From assembly GCF_026151205.1 (NCBI RefSeq), contig NC_087072.1, positions 17,499,669 to 17,563,668 of the forward strand: 64,000 nt of DNA, read 5' to 3'. Under the pieces are notes generated by a model, which ran no database searches, was not told where the DNA came from, and saw only the letters and a list, made by a program, of their open reading frames with translations. The stretch's first letter is position 1. Every line of letters starts with the position of its first letter. This document shows, in pieces, positions 13,033 through 25,330 of this stretch. A program made the translations under genes and the position numbers. Source of the stretch: Bolinopsis microptera (Eukaryota > Ctenophora > Tentaculata > Lobata > Bolinopsidae).

Positions 13033-13225
13033 TCACGTGACTTTTTCAACCCGTTCTCTAGCTGGCCCTGAACAACTATTCGAAACCCTAACCCTCTTAT
13101 CAATATCTGATCATAACCCTAACCCTAGCTAACCCAATCCCTAACAAAATTGCATATGCTGATTGCTGAAACCCTAACCCTAACGAGAAATTAGACTAAC
13201 TTCCTCATACGGTCATATCACGTGA
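13033..13225. repeat. Telomere-like CCCTAA repeat between CACGTG sites, copy 1
   Basis: GTCACGTGACT at the left and ATCACGTGATC at the right enclose scattered ACCCTAACCCTAA runs (13085-13180). The same arrangement recurs at 19258-19505 and 34308-34460. CCCTAA is the complement of the animal telomere repeat. Because the flanks are shared by all three loci, a mobile or dispersed repeat that carries CCCTAA tracts explains it better than a chromosome-end relic. Confidence 0.55.
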
Positions 13226-13309
13226 TCGAGACAGTTTTTCGCCAATATCTGAATCTCGTCAGGGGAGCATTTTAACCGTATGTCATGACCACAATATCCA
13301 CACTTTATA

Positions 13310-14222
13310 TCACAGTGCTGGCAAGCACGAGCGGTGTCTTTATTGGGGGTATACTATGTACCCCCTTTACTATTGTACCCCCTTAACTATTATACCCCCT
13401 TTACTTTTATAACCCCTTTACACCCCCTTTGGTACACGTCGGAAGCCTCTTTCGTGCACGCGAAGCGTGCACTCCGGCAGGAGTTTTTCAGGCATTAAGA
13501 CTTATCGGAAGTCAAAACATTCTAATTTGGTGTCAAAGATGACAGGAATAAAAAATAGTTATGTTGAGATTTTTAAGAAATTTGCATAAAATACTCGCCA
13601 GTACTGTTATACGAAATTCGGTAAAAAAACCAAAATCGCCATATTCAGGTGCCTTAAAAACCATGTCAAAATTGAGTTAGAGATCTGAAATTTTTCAGGG
13701 CGTCTAGACGTTGACCAAATCGACTGCAAAAAAAGTTTCAAGTTTCAGGAGCATCGGGAAATGGGTTTTCTAGAACCCCTGTTTTACGACAGATTGTCGT
13801 GATCACAATGCTGGCAAGCATAACCGTTGCCCTTATATTCACAACACTATGTACCCCCTATACTATTATATCCCCTTTATTGTTTTCCAGGCATTAAGAC
13901 TCATCGAAAGTAGTTCAGCAGGTATATTTAAGTTCAAAACATTCTAATTCAATGTTAAAGATGACAGGAATAAAAAATAGTTATGTGGAGGTTTTTAAGA
14001 AATTTGCGCAAAATACGCGCCAGCATGTTATACGAAATTAGGTAAAAAACCCAAAATCGCCATATTCAGGTGCCTTAAAAACCTTGTTAAAATTGAGTTA
14101 GAGATCTGAAACTTTGCAGAGCGTCTAGACCTTGTCCAAATCGAATGTAAAAAAAATTTCATGTTGCAGGAGTATCGGGAAGTGAGTTTTCTGGAACCCC
14201 TGTTTTACAACAGATTGTCGTG
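13310..14222. repeat. Two-copy direct repeat with TACCCCC tract
   Basis: Two diverged direct copies, about 13310-13800 and 13801-14222. Shared landmarks are CACARTGCTGGCAAGCAY, a run of TATACCCCCTTTACTATT-like units, AAAGATGACAGGAATAAAAA and, at the end, CTGTTTTAC followed by CAGATTGTCGTGA. They abut the palindromic array that begins at about 14225. No coding capacity is seen. Confidence 0.75.
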
Positions 14223-14224
14223 AA

Positions 14225-15577
14225 GCTATATATATATATATATATGTATAGACGCTTTTGCAGTAAATTGTAGCCTACATTTAAGTGTCCGTAGATTCAA
14301 AAGTATAAAAGATACAGTCATTTCGAACCACAGGTTTTAAAGATAATTGTTTATACTTTAGTTTACATTATATCGAAAAATAATTTATCGTCATCATCAT
14401 CACTTGATGACGTCATCAATTTAAGTGTTTTTAAAACTTGATTTTTGACAAAATAACAACTTTTCAAATCGATTTTAAAGCATTAAGGAGTAATTTTATT
14501 CAAAATCTGCGGACATTTTCACCTTAGATAATTGTTCAAGCATTCTGAAAATCTACCGGAAAATTTTCCTACCTTGCTCCTTCATAAAGATATTCGCTAT
14601 TGAAGTTTGTGCTTTTTTGAAGAATAATTTTATAAAAACACAAAAGTTGTGAATTAGTATTCTCTGGTGTTGGGCCATCCCTTGGGTTGTGGAGCTCAAT
14701 TTTGCTTCCTAAAGGTCTAAATTGTGTTATAGGCTAGTTTTAAAGTTGAAAATCGAAAAGTTGCACACGTGGGGACACGCCCAAATTCATTTAAAATAGC
14801 TAAAATCACTAAAAATTGTTATTTTCACGATTTTTACCAACTTTGGAGTCCCGTTGTGATCCAAGTTCTTTTTGAAATCTTCTGAAACTTTTCATGCTTA
14901 TCAAACTATATATTAAATAACACTATGCAAAAATTTATGGTGATTCAATATTTTATGCGCGCGCAACGTCCGCTCAAAGTTTGCACGTGCGAAAGGTGAG
15001 AATTTTGCTCATTCGTGATTTCGAATATATTCTGCTTTCCCACGATATTAAAATGGCATTATATATGAATTTAATGCCACCTTGAATGAGTAAAAAGTGC
15101 TATATTCAGTCTGTTATTGACAGATATGCCTACCTAAACACAAGGAAACGTTTTCAAAGGTAAAATTTCGAAATCGTTGAAATTACCTCCTTATTAAGTT
15201 TCGACTGTGTAAATTATCCTGACATTATAATCAAAAAGAGATGATATTTGACCAAAACCCATAATCATGGGTAGAGTGAACCGCTGCCAGTGTCTCCCTT
15301 TTCCAAACAAAAGAAAATGATATTAATTTGAGGAACCGTCCGCAAATGCAAATTGATACCGAGAATGAAATCGGTCGCTCGCTTTTCCCATTCATTCACG
15401 GCTTACGTATTGTAATAAAGCTTATTGAATGGGAAAAGCGAGCGACCGATTTCATTCTCGGTATCAATTTGCATTTGCGGACGGTTCCTCAAATTAATAT
15501 CATTTTCTTTTGTTTGGAAAAGGGAGACACTGGCAGCGGTTCACTCTACCCATGATTATGGGTTTTGGTCAAATATA
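14225..15577 (+). mobile_element. Palindrome-tailed repeat, unit 1
   Basis: A unit of about 1.35 kb starts with a (TA)n tract and AGACGCTTT, and ends with a palindrome at 15244-15576. That palindrome has two perfectly matched 151-bp arms (15244-15394 and 15426-15576) around a 31-bp spacer. The body contains GGTGTTGGGCCATCCCTTGG and CACACGTGGGGACACGCCC landmarks. No protein is encoded apart from the reading frame through the hairpin. The first 420 bases are diverged from units 2 and 3, while the rest is almost identical to unit 2. It looks like a non-autonomous element whose terminal hairpin is its most constrained part. Confidence 0.8.
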
Positions 15578-16930
15578 TATATATATACATATATTCAGGG
15601 ATAGACGCTTTGCCAGTCAATTATAGGCTATATTTAGGTGTCCGTAGATTCAAAAGCTTTAAAGATACAGCCATTTCGGACCTCAGGTCTTGAAGATAAT
15701 TATTTAGACTTTAGTTTAAATTACATTTAAAAGTAATTTAACGTCGTCATCACCACTTGATGACGTCATCAAGTTAACCATTTTTAAAACTTGATTTTTG
15801 ACAAAGTAATCACTTTTAAAATCGATTTTACGCTATTAAGAAGTAATTTTATTCAAAATCTGAGGACATTTTCACCTTAGATAATTGTTCAAGCATTCTG
15901 AAAATCTACCGGAAAGTTTTTCTAGCTTGCTCCTTCATAAAGATATTCGCTATTGAAGTTAGATCTTTTTTAAAGAATAATTTTATAAAAACGCTAATTT
16001 TACGTTCTAGTATTCTCTGGTGTTGGGCCATCCCTTGGGTTGTGGAGCTCAATTTTGCTTCCTAAAGGTCTAAATTGTGTTATAGGCTAGTTTTAAAGTT
16101 GAAAATCGAAAAGTTGCACACGTGGGGACACGCCCAAATTCATTTAAAATAGCTAAAATCACTAAAAATTGTTATTTTCACGATTTTTACCAACTTTGGA
16201 GTCCCGTTGTGATCCAAGTTCTTTTTGAAATCTTCTGAAACTTTTCATGCTTATCAAACTATATATTAAATAACACTATGCAAAAATTTATGGTGATTCA
16301 ATATTTTATGCGCGCGCAACGTTCGCTCAAAGTTTGCACGTGCGAAAGGTGAGAATTTTGCTCATTCGTGATTTCGAATATATTCTGCTTTCCCACGATA
16401 TTAAAATGGCATTATATATGAATTTAATGCCACCTTGAATGAGTAAAAAGTGCTATATTCAGTCTGTTATTGACAGATATGCCTACCTAAACACAAGGAA
16501 ACGTTTTCAAAGGTAAAATTTCGAAATCGTTGAAATTACCTCCTTATTAAGTTTCGACTGTGTAAATTATCCTGACATTATAATCAAAAAGAGATGATAT
16601 TTGACCAAAACCCATAATCATGGGTAGAGTGAACCGCTGCCAGTGTCTCCCTTTTCCAAACAAAAGAAAATGATATTAATTTGAGGAACCGTCCGCAAAT
16701 GCAAATTGATACCGAGAATGAAATCGGTCGCTCGCTTTTCCCATTCATTCACGGCTTACGTATTGTAATAAAGCTTATTGAATGGGAAAAGCGAGCGACC
16801 GATTTCATTCTCGGTATCAATTTGCATTTGCGGACGGTTCCTCAAATTAATATCATTTTCTTTTGTTTGGAAAAGGGAGACACTGGCAGCGGTTCACTCT
16901 ACCCATGATTATGGGTTTTGGTCAAATATA
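15578..16930 (+). mobile_element. Palindrome-tailed repeat, unit 2
   Basis: Second unit at a 1,353-bp period. Its palindrome arms are 16597-16747 and 16779-16929, again perfectly matched. Sequence from about 14660 to 16000 is nearly identical to that from 16013 to 17353, with single changes such as CGTCCGC to CGTTCGC at 14970/16323. This shows a recent tandem duplication of exactly one period. Confidence 0.85.
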
Positions 16931-18335
16931 TATATATATACATATATTCAGGGATAGACGCTTTGCCAGTCAATTATAGGCTATATTTAGGTGTCCGTAG
17001 ATTCAAAAGCTTTAAAGATACAGCCATTTCGGACCTCAGGTCTTGAAGATAATTATTTAGACTTTAGTTTAAATTACATTTAAAAGTAATTTAACGTCGT
17101 CATCACCACTTGATGACGTCATCAAGTTAACCATTTTTAAAACTTGATTTTTGACAAAGTAATCACTTTTAAAATCGATTTTACGCTATTAAGAAGTAAT
17201 TTTATTCAAAATCTGAGGACATTTTCACCTTAGATAATTGTTCAAGCATTCTGAAAATCTACCGGAAAGTTTTTCTAGCTTGCTCCTTCATAAAGATATT
17301 CGCTATTGAAGTTAGTGCTTTTTTAAAGAATAATTTTATAAAAACGCTAATTTTACGTTCTAGTATTCTCTGGTGTTACACCATCCCTTGGGTTGTGGAG
17401 CTCAGTTTTGCTTCCTAAAGGTCTAAATTGTGTCATAGGCTAGTTTTAAAGTTGAAAATCGAAAAGTTGCACACGTGGGGCCACGCCCAAATTGATAGAA
17501 AATTGCTAAAATCACTGAAAATCACTGTTTTCACCAATTTTCGTCAACTTTGGAGTGCCGTTGTGATAACAGTTCTTCTTGAAATACTTTGAAACTTTCC
17601 ATGCTTATCAAACTATATATAAAACACCATGATGCAAAAATTTACGGTGATTCAATATTGGATGCGCACGCAACTTCCGCTCAAGGTTTGCACGTGCGAA
17701 AGGTTCAAATTTTGCTCATTCGTGATTTTGAACAAAATCTGCTTTGCCACGACAGTTCAATTTCATTATATATGAATTTAATGCCAACTTGAATGAGTAT
17801 AAAGTGGCATACTCAGTCAGTGATCGACCGATATGCTTACCTAAACACAAGGAAATGTTTTTAAAGGAAAAATTTCGAAATTGTTGAAATCACCTCCTTA
17901 TTAATATTAATGAAGTTATGAGTTTACATTTCGGCTTTGTAAAGTACCCTGACATTATAATCAAAAAGAGATGATATTTGACCAAAACCCATAATCATGG
18001 GTAGAGTGGAGCGCTGCCAGTGTCTCTCTTTCCCAAACAAAAGGCAATGATATCAATTTGAATGACCGTTATCAAATGCAAAATGATACCGAGAATTTAA
18101 TCGGTCGCTCGCTTTTCCCATTCATTTACAATTGAAATAGATTACATGTTATAAATCGAAACTTATTACAATTCGTAAGCCATGAATGAGTGGGAAAAGC
18201 GAGCGACCGATTTCATTGTCGGTATCATTTTGCATTTGATAACGGTCATTCAAATTGATATCATTGCATTTTGTTTGGGAAAGAGAGACACTGGCAGCGC
18301 TCCACTCTACCCATGATTATGGGTTTTGGTCAAAT
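16931..18335 (+). mobile_element. Palindrome-tailed repeat, unit 3
   Basis: Third unit. Its 5' 420 bases match unit 2 closely, but from about 17370 on it diverges strongly. Its palindrome (17976-18335) has a longer spacer of about 60 bases. Its arms differ from units 1 and 2 at many positions, yet left and right arms still match each other, for example GGAGCGCTGCC against GGCAGCGCTCC, and ACCGTTATC against GATAACGGT. Confidence 0.8.
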
Positions 18336-18453
18336 TAGAACTTACTGAATTGCCGTGAGTGGCAGCTACAACCGCATGATCCTTTGAATCCTGTCCAGAA
18401 TCGTTTCCCTTAAAGCCTTAACAATACCATTTAGATTAGGACCATTATACTTT

Positions 18454-18844
18454 TCATTGTTTGAGATTGATTGCCAGAGTGATGGTATCATCTAAACTTT
18501 TAGTGTCCTCCATCAGGCGCTGCCGAATTTGCTTGTCCCTTAGCCCACTGATAAGAGCTGTTCTAATGCTCTCTTCCCCATGAACAGCAGCTGATAGAGA
18601 TACTTCGGTAAAATTACACTGTTTCGCCAGTGTCCGCAACGCCTTGTATCACGTGGTGACCCCCACTGTCGCTTCGACGATACAGGGGGAGCCGCGCACT
18701 TCGTGCGCGGCGGGTCATACAACGTATGACAAGCAACGCCAAGATGAATTGATTAACTGATTCAGATTCAGTTTGACTCCGTGTATATAAACAATATCTC
18801 GCAAAGTTAGTATTCTTTGTTTTAACGCAGGCCCTCAATTCCAA
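18454..18844 (-). pseudogene. Broken Ty3/Gypsy-like gag fragment
   Basis: Two minus-strand open pieces, 18844-18733 and 18643-18454, resemble the capsid-like part of Ty3/Gypsy Gag: a TRSQTESESVNQF segment typical of the region that places retroelement RNA-binding capsids, followed by a CNF-type turn and GLRDKQIRQRL. The frame is interrupted by an 89-bp MITE at 18644-18732 flanked by the 8-bp duplication GCAACGCC. No protease, RT or LTR is visible nearby, and the palindromic array abuts it on the left. It is a dead fragment. Confidence 0.7.
18644..18732 (-). mobile_element. Short MITE with 8-bp TSD (copy 1)
   Basis: An 89-bp element beginning TTGT at both ends (read inward) and flanked by GCAACGCC at 18636-18643 and 18733-18740. 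It carries a GC-rich hairpin (GCCGCGCACTTCGTGCGCGGC). The second copy is at 46378-46525 in the opposite orientation. An 8-bp target duplication points to hAT-type transposition, though hAT ends usually start CA. Confidence 0.8.
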
Positions 18845-19257
18845 CTGAGTCCATGGAACTATTTTTTCTGTCTTAACACTTAATGCTTAAAGTTAAGTGA
18901 ATGTAATATACTGTACTTTTCCCGGTAATGTTGTTTAACATTCCATCCACTCCTTTCATTTCTAATTATACTACAACTTTGTTATTAACCGGTTATTCAT
19001 CGATAAATTATCAACGTTTGACAAAACATTTTTTCTGATCCTTCTTTTACATTTTTTTCTAATTTTACATTTTTAATGTAAGTACTGATATAATTATAGG
19101 TTATTATACACTAGAATCCCGAATTGGACTTTTTGCAGTTAAGTCTTTGTCACTGTCAGTCCACATTGCAACTGTGAACTGTCCCACGTTCCAACCTCGA
19201 CTACTTTTTCGGAGCCAGGCCGCTTTGCGACCCAGAAGGAGTTCATATAATTCCGCT

Positions 19258-19505
19258 CACCCAAAAATTATCACGTGACTCGCGTTTTTACGGTGTTGCA
19301 CTTGCAGCCGAGTAAAACGGTTTTACATGAACCCTAACCCCAACCCTTACGGTTTACCCTAACAGTAACCAAAGCTAACCATAACCTTAATCACATCACA
19401 CATCAACTCTAACCGCGCGGAACCCTAACACTAACAGTAACCCTGAACCCGAGCACTAAACAATCGAATTTGGGTTTTACTATAGCCTGTCACGTAACCA
19501 AAGGC
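19258..19505. repeat. Telomere-like CCCTAA repeat, copy 2
   Basis: CAAAAATTATCACGTGACTC at the left and CCTGTCACGTAACCAAAG at the right enclose degenerate ACCCTAACCCYAACC runs. The layout matches the copy at 34308-34460. Confidence 0.6.
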
Positions 19506-19522
19506 AAAACACATTTACTGGG

Positions 19523-19626
19523 CGGCGCTCAGCCTGTCATTCCGCCGCGGAATCTTTATTAAATTATTTGGCGTTATGTTTATGAACATTATACTTATAG
19601 CCTGGGGTCCCCAGGTAAAACTAAAA
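19523..19626 (+). repeat. Dispersed repeat, copy 2
   Basis: Partner of 12631-12713, with the same GGCGCTCAGCCTGTCATTC start and CCTGGGGTCCCCAGG end. It directly follows the CCCTAA repeat. Confidence 0.7.
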
Positions 19627-20824
19627 TTAAAAGTACATGTGTTTGCCCATAACTCCTCGAAAAGCATTTCATACATTTTTACCCAAACCTCATATATCAT
19701 GGGGTGATTCAGATTTTTGATTTTGGATTTGCTAAGGTGTTGATATTTTTGATGAGCTTAAAAATCGTATTCGTCTTTTTAGTTTGTAGTTTGACATTGC
19801 TACACGTTGTATACCTCTCGTGCACGCCGGGGGTTACAGCGTGTGTCAAGTTTGACACAATTACAAAACTGTAAATCTTTTGGAAATTTGTTTTGATTTT
19901 TTTTTCTTCTTCATAAATTTAAAATATTTGATTTTACTTCCAAATCCAGAAATTGGTGCGATGTAAAATTTAAAATGTATTTTGGTTTTAATTTTATAAT
20001 AATGTGCGCATACCATTATATTTATCATTTATTGTTTATAATATAATACTAATAGGCGGGCATTATATCTCCACCGAAATCACATCCAATTTGATACGAG
20101 TATCTATCAGCGTATGACTATGAGTATGTAATAATTCCTTAACTTGCTGGATTCAGCCATCGAAGTACGGCCTAGATCAATTTTGATTGTTGATAGCGCA
20201 GCGCGCTGCAACACAATATTAGTCCGAACTTCTCAGAATCTCACCAATCAGTTTTGTAGTACATATTACATGTGAATCCCTCCCCGACCCTATTTTATTT
20301 CGTATCAAAATTCTAAGAATCCATTATTCCATATTCCGGGAATTTATTCACAAAGCTGCTATACAACTTCCTATTTTGATAATTCATTTAGTAGGATGTT
20401 AAATACTGGTTGTGTCATGTAGTTCACCTGATTTCAATACTCTGACTTTTGATTCGATAGTTTATCATATTTTGTACATGGTTCTATGTGTTTCTAATCG
20501 CGGATTTTTACGCTAAATCTTTCATCCCAAAAACTGTAATATTCTTTCTTCACTTAATTATTGAAACACGTAATTATATTTACTTCTTTAACTGTTCTAC
20601 TTAAAAGTTACGTTACGTCTGAACCTGTTTTAACAATAATATATTATCATAAAATCAAGTTTTATTAAGGAACTCCTACTATGTCTATATAGTACAAATC
20701 CGTTTAATTCGTTTAGTACATATAATTGGCATGAATGCAATCATACTATAGATTGTTATGTTTGTTGATATCATTTCATTACAGTGGCTTGAATGGTCTA
20801 TAATATTAATAGAGTAATATTATC
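19627..20824. other. Intergenic stretch before the SLC15 gene
   Basis: AT-rich with no exon found. The SLC15 promoter should lie near its right end, but no clear TATA or initiator stands out. Confidence 0.35.
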
Positions 20825-23800
20825 ATGGAGACGCAAGATGACGCACTTCTAGTATCAGAATCAGATAATAAAAACTATGGCACAGTCTCCTCTGGGAAAT
20901 GTAACGATCTATGTTGCTTATAAGTTATAGTTATATTTCATATTGTTTCCACACATTGTTTACAATCATATAGCTGTAAATAATTTCAGATAATAAAACT
21001 AAGTTTCCAAATATTGAAATTTATCAGTATTGTGCCAGCCTAGCACCCTAAGTCATGAAAACACTAAGCACAGTGTCTAGTTTTACTCTACATACCATAA
21101 CATACTGCCCTTAGGGCAACTACGTATTAGCCGGTTAATAGCCGGCTGGCATATTGTACCTATTTGCCGGCCTGACTTAGTTTATATGTTATAGCAATCT
21201 GGTTTCCCAGTTACGTGATGTATATTATTGCCTCAGCGTCGGAGCCATCAGAATTGGAAAAGTCACGTGATTTTTATGTACTTGAAAAGCAGCCCATCAA
21301 GCGAGTATGTTAAATTTCAGTTGGTTGTGTTTTAGTCAGATCTTCAGATGATAATACAATTTTCAATAAATAATAAATACATACTATTAACTATAATCTG
21401 TGCTGATTTTTTGTTCCATGACCCTCGTTCAATTAAGGACCAAGTTATACTTATGCAACAGTTATTATACACGTTATCTATCATACATAGTTTTACCATT
21501 GCGATTGCTATCTCATTTGTATTACAATTACTAATTTCAGATATGCGGGTATCCTATAACTATACCATTCATCATATTCAATGAGTTTTGTGAACGATTC
21601 TCTTTCTATGGCATGCAAAGTGAGATCAATATAAAACTAATTTAAGATTGTTAAATAATTTCTTTCTAAAATGGCAAGTTTATCTTTAAATCTATGATAT
21701 TTTGTTTGATACCCTTGGCTATTATTGCGCCCCCATTATTTAAAAAGCAGCCCAACCCTGAGGCCTGAACCCCCTCCCTTATATAATGAATATGTTCTGC
21801 AGAAAAATTTCAGCTATTCTAACCATCTACATGACGGAGAAGCTGCTGTATTCCAACCGTCAAGCAACCGTTTGGTACCATGAGTTCGTAGCCATAAGCT
21901 ATTTCACACCTCTCCTAGGAGCACTGGTCGCGGATGCTTTTATTGGAAAATACCGGTAATAAGTTTAACTACCTTGTCAAGCTCACGACTCAGGTATCAC
22001 ATGATAGTGATATTCATTAGCTTCAAGTTAACCTGGGTCATTCCTCATCATTAGTTTTAATGACAACTGGAACACGTGTGTTATACTGTACAAGTATATT
22101 AATATTTAATGTAAATGATATTTCACAGGACTATTCTCATCTTGTCAATGGTTTATGTTGTTGGGAACGTTGTCATGGCAGTAACTTCTGTTGGTAGATG
22201 GTTTCCAGAGGATATAACAACCTCACAGGATGGAAGTGCAAACTACCAGCCCCAGCTGTGGGGCCCTATATTGGGCCTGCACCTCATTGCCCTGGGTACA
22301 GGAGGGATAAAACCTTGTGTTTCTAGTCTTGGAGGAGACCAGTTCTTAAAATCTGAGGTACAATTTGATAAATGTATTTCTATAAATTTATTTTACTATT
22401 GCATATCTTAAGAAAAGTAAGATTCTTTATGAATTATAATAACTAGCGGTATGCCTGTCCTACAGACTATTAGTCCTGCTTTAAAATTCAAAGTCCGTTT
22501 TGAGACAATAAAATTCAAACTACCCCTTCTCAGCTGGGTGTTGAACGCTCCATTTCACGCCCTCCAAAAATTTGAAAGAACCCTTCATTTCGTACCCCCC
22601 CCCCCCCCCATTTCAGTGCGGATACATACACACACATATACACAGTGACTTCACAGCTTGCATTATAATGAGTATTATAATAATTCGTTTTTCAGGGCAC
22701 CAAACTTCAGAGTTACTTTTCGATGTTTTATTTCTCGATCAATTGTGGCGGAGTACTGGCAATGTTTATTACTCCTGAACTGCGGAGTAAGTGAAGTTTT
22801 GACGATTTCGTTCAAAAAATCAATCAATACATTTTCCGAATAAATTCATTAAACCTGCAATGATTGAAATTGATACAATTAAATGACGAATACCTGAATT
22901 TATTATTTTATTTAGTAAAAGGTTCAAAACAATTCATTTCAATTTCTGGCTTTTACTTACAATTTCAGGCTCAAAATGTATGGATGAAACCACTTGCTTT
23001 CCATTAGCATTTGGTGTTCCTGCTGTTTTCATGATATTGGCAGTAATTTCGTTTGTGTTGGCCAGTAAATGGTATGTGAAGATACCACCTCTTGGTAACC
23101 CTATCACTGATTACTCCAAAGTCATCTGGGTGAATTCTTTATTAATTTCAACAGCATCATGTTTTGTATTCACCGGAGAAGCTAAATTTTGTTTAAACTC
23201 TTTTAATTTAGTTCATCAGAATCAAGATTTTTAATTGATTGTCGTGGTTTCAGGCTATGCTGACGAGAAGAAAAATGCTGGAAGATAATTTCGGGGTTTG
23301 TAGGAAGAGAATTATCTTGAGATACTTACAATTATTCCAGAATTTATTAAGCTGATTTTAATTAACGTTTTTTCAGCAACGATTATTTACTCTTGCAGAT
23401 AAAAAAGGTTCAAGACACAAGACAACTACTCAGAGTGCTGTTTGTACTATCACCTATACCATTCTTTTGGGCCTTGTATTCACAACAAGGCAGCCGTTGG
23501 ATCATTCAAGCCAAACGAATGAATGGGAAACTTGTGAGTCTTCAAATTCTTCATCTAAGATTTTATCCCCAAACCAGTTTTAGTCCGTACAAATAACGTT
23601 GTCTAAAAGGTCAGTCTAATGATCAATAATACTCAGGGTAACGTAGTGATCAAGCCGGACCAGATGCAGGTCTTTAATCCCCTTCTCGTTCTGAGCCTTC
23701 TTCCGTTTTTTGAGGGAGTTGTTTATCCACTTTTGAGAAAAAATGGACTCAAAGTCAGGTGAGTTGGAGTAACTTTCAATTCGCAGGTTACCTTTACCGA

Positions 23801-24950
23801 TATTATTAAGACAAGTTTAATTTAACTTATTTCCCAGAGAAGGAAGTTTTTCGGTATATAAGTTTCTTTTTATTAATGAACCGTTTTCAGAGCTACATCT
23901 AGAATGGTGGCTGGAATGGTTTTTGTTGCACTGGCTTTCGTTGTCTGTGGATTTGTGGAGTTATCTATGGAGGTATAAACTGAAATCCCTCACCATCAAA
24001 TTGTTTATCGGCGTAGCCGTAAGAAAATAGTGTAAGGTACCAGAGACGCAAATAATGACTCCCAAACAAAACACATACATTTTTTATTGTTTTTATTGTC
24101 CAGGCGCGGGTAGCTACTTGGAATGAAGATAACGTTGATGACAAACGAACACTTGACACCTTAGATCCGGAACATCAGCTTCACATTCTGGCGACACTTC
24201 CTCAGATATTCCTTATCGGCTGTGGTGAAGTACTTACAGTCGTCACTGGGCTAGAGTTTGCTTATGCTTACGTAAGTTTTAAGTTTGAAACTGTGTAGCG
24301 TTAGGTTTAAATATTGACAGAAACTAGCTGTAGTAATAAAATAACTGCATTACTTGGCCGACGCATAAAATACACCGCATCTTTCTCGTATTAAATACGT
24401 GAATGAGTTTCGAAAGTTTTTCAACTTTGTGAAAGTCCAGTATGGGACATCTACTATTTTATTCAATATTTCGTTTTGTTTTCTGTAACAAGCTTTACAG
24501 AAGTCTAATTTCTTTTTACCTCAGGCACCATCTTCCACAAAATCAGTGTGTAGTTCCTTCTTCCTCCTGACCCACGCATTTGGCAACGTCATCACAATAA
24601 TCTTCACTAATGTCACAGATCGTGATGTAAGTGGTTTGCTTTAACGTACTGTGGCTATTTGTTGTAACCCATGTGTTCTTATTGTGTTATTACTGGCATG
24701 ATATTATCAACAACTATAGAAGTATAGAGGGTGCAATTTACTAAAGAAACCAAATCTTATCTACTTAAATATTTTTCAAATAATGATCTTATTTCAGTTA
24801 TATTTGTACTTCATGTGGGCTGGAATTGAGCTGTCAGCTGCAATCACCATGTTCATCATATGCTGGCACGTCCAAGACTCCCTTGATAGATCCATACAAC
24901 AAATGCACACCCAGCCCAAGCTCCAAGAATCCAAAGTTCCGGTGAAGTGA
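20825..24950 (+). CDS. SLC15/POT-family proton-coupled peptide transporter
   Basis: A 12-helix major-facilitator protein of the plasma or endolysosomal membrane that imports di-/tripeptides (and, for PHT members, histidine) with protons. Exons 2-13 join in phase: 21541-21619, 21814-21955, 22129-22357, 22696-22786, 22969-23129, 23254-23295, 23399-23533, 23637-23758, 23891-23972, 24104-24271, 24525-24626, 24798-24950 (TGA), giving 501 residues. The family ExxERF signature is present as [12 protein letters not shown] in exon 2, followed by TM2; the FYFSIN signature is in exon 5, and [11 protein letters not shown] lies in exon 8. There is no large lumenal insert between TM9 and TM10, so it resembles PHT-type (SLC15A3/A4) or bacterial POT layouts more than PEPT1/2. 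The likely first exon (ATG 20825, acidic METQDDALL start) does not splice in phase to exon 2 with its obvious donor at 20900, so the N-terminal junction is unresolved. Exon 7 is only 42 bp. Confidence 0.93.
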
Positions 24951-25324
24951 ACTGTAAAAAATACTATTGACTTTTTAGCATATTTTTAGCGCTAGAAAGA
25001 TTTTTCGTAAACTGTCCGATACATCATTTGGCTAAGGCTCCGAACGTTTTATTGTTAGCTTGCAGCAAACACAACATACTTATAAACCCTCAAGATGACC
25101 TGAACATCTCTATAATGGGCACTTCCGGCGACACTAAAACATAAAAGGACCTAAATTATCGACGGTAAAACTTCGTCGTGTCCCTTAACAGTCCTTTATC
25201 CAAGCTGAGCGATCAAGGAAGTTAGCAGAAACTAATCTGAGGTAGTCTGAGAAGAAATAAGAAAGTGACAGCCCCTGTCTCAAACCGCTTTTATTAGAGC
25301 AGCTGTATGCATGAAAAAGAAGCA

Positions 25325-25330
25325 AATAAA
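25325..25330 (+). terminator. Poly(A) signal of the SLC15 gene
   Basis: AATAAA, about 375 bases past the TGA stop; the nearest exact hexamer that I noted downstream of the gene. Confidence 0.45.

Noticed and set aside
13033-13225. True chromosome-end telomere
   Set aside because: CCCTAA units are few and interrupted, and the same flanks occur at two other internal loci.
15328-15555. 75-codon frame repeated at 16681-16908
   Set aside because: It runs through both arms of the palindrome. An exact hairpin translated once in each arm gives open frames by symmetry; no protein motif is seen.
14225-18335. CRISPR array or LTR retrotransposon
   Set aside because: Long 1.35-kb units in eukaryotic DNA, with no short spacer pattern, no primer-binding site and no pol genes; the repeats end in hairpins.
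21348-21584. 78-codon plus frame inside the SLC15 gene
   Set aside because: It overlaps exon 2 in another frame; the transporter frame starting at 21541 (ICGYPIT) matches the family.
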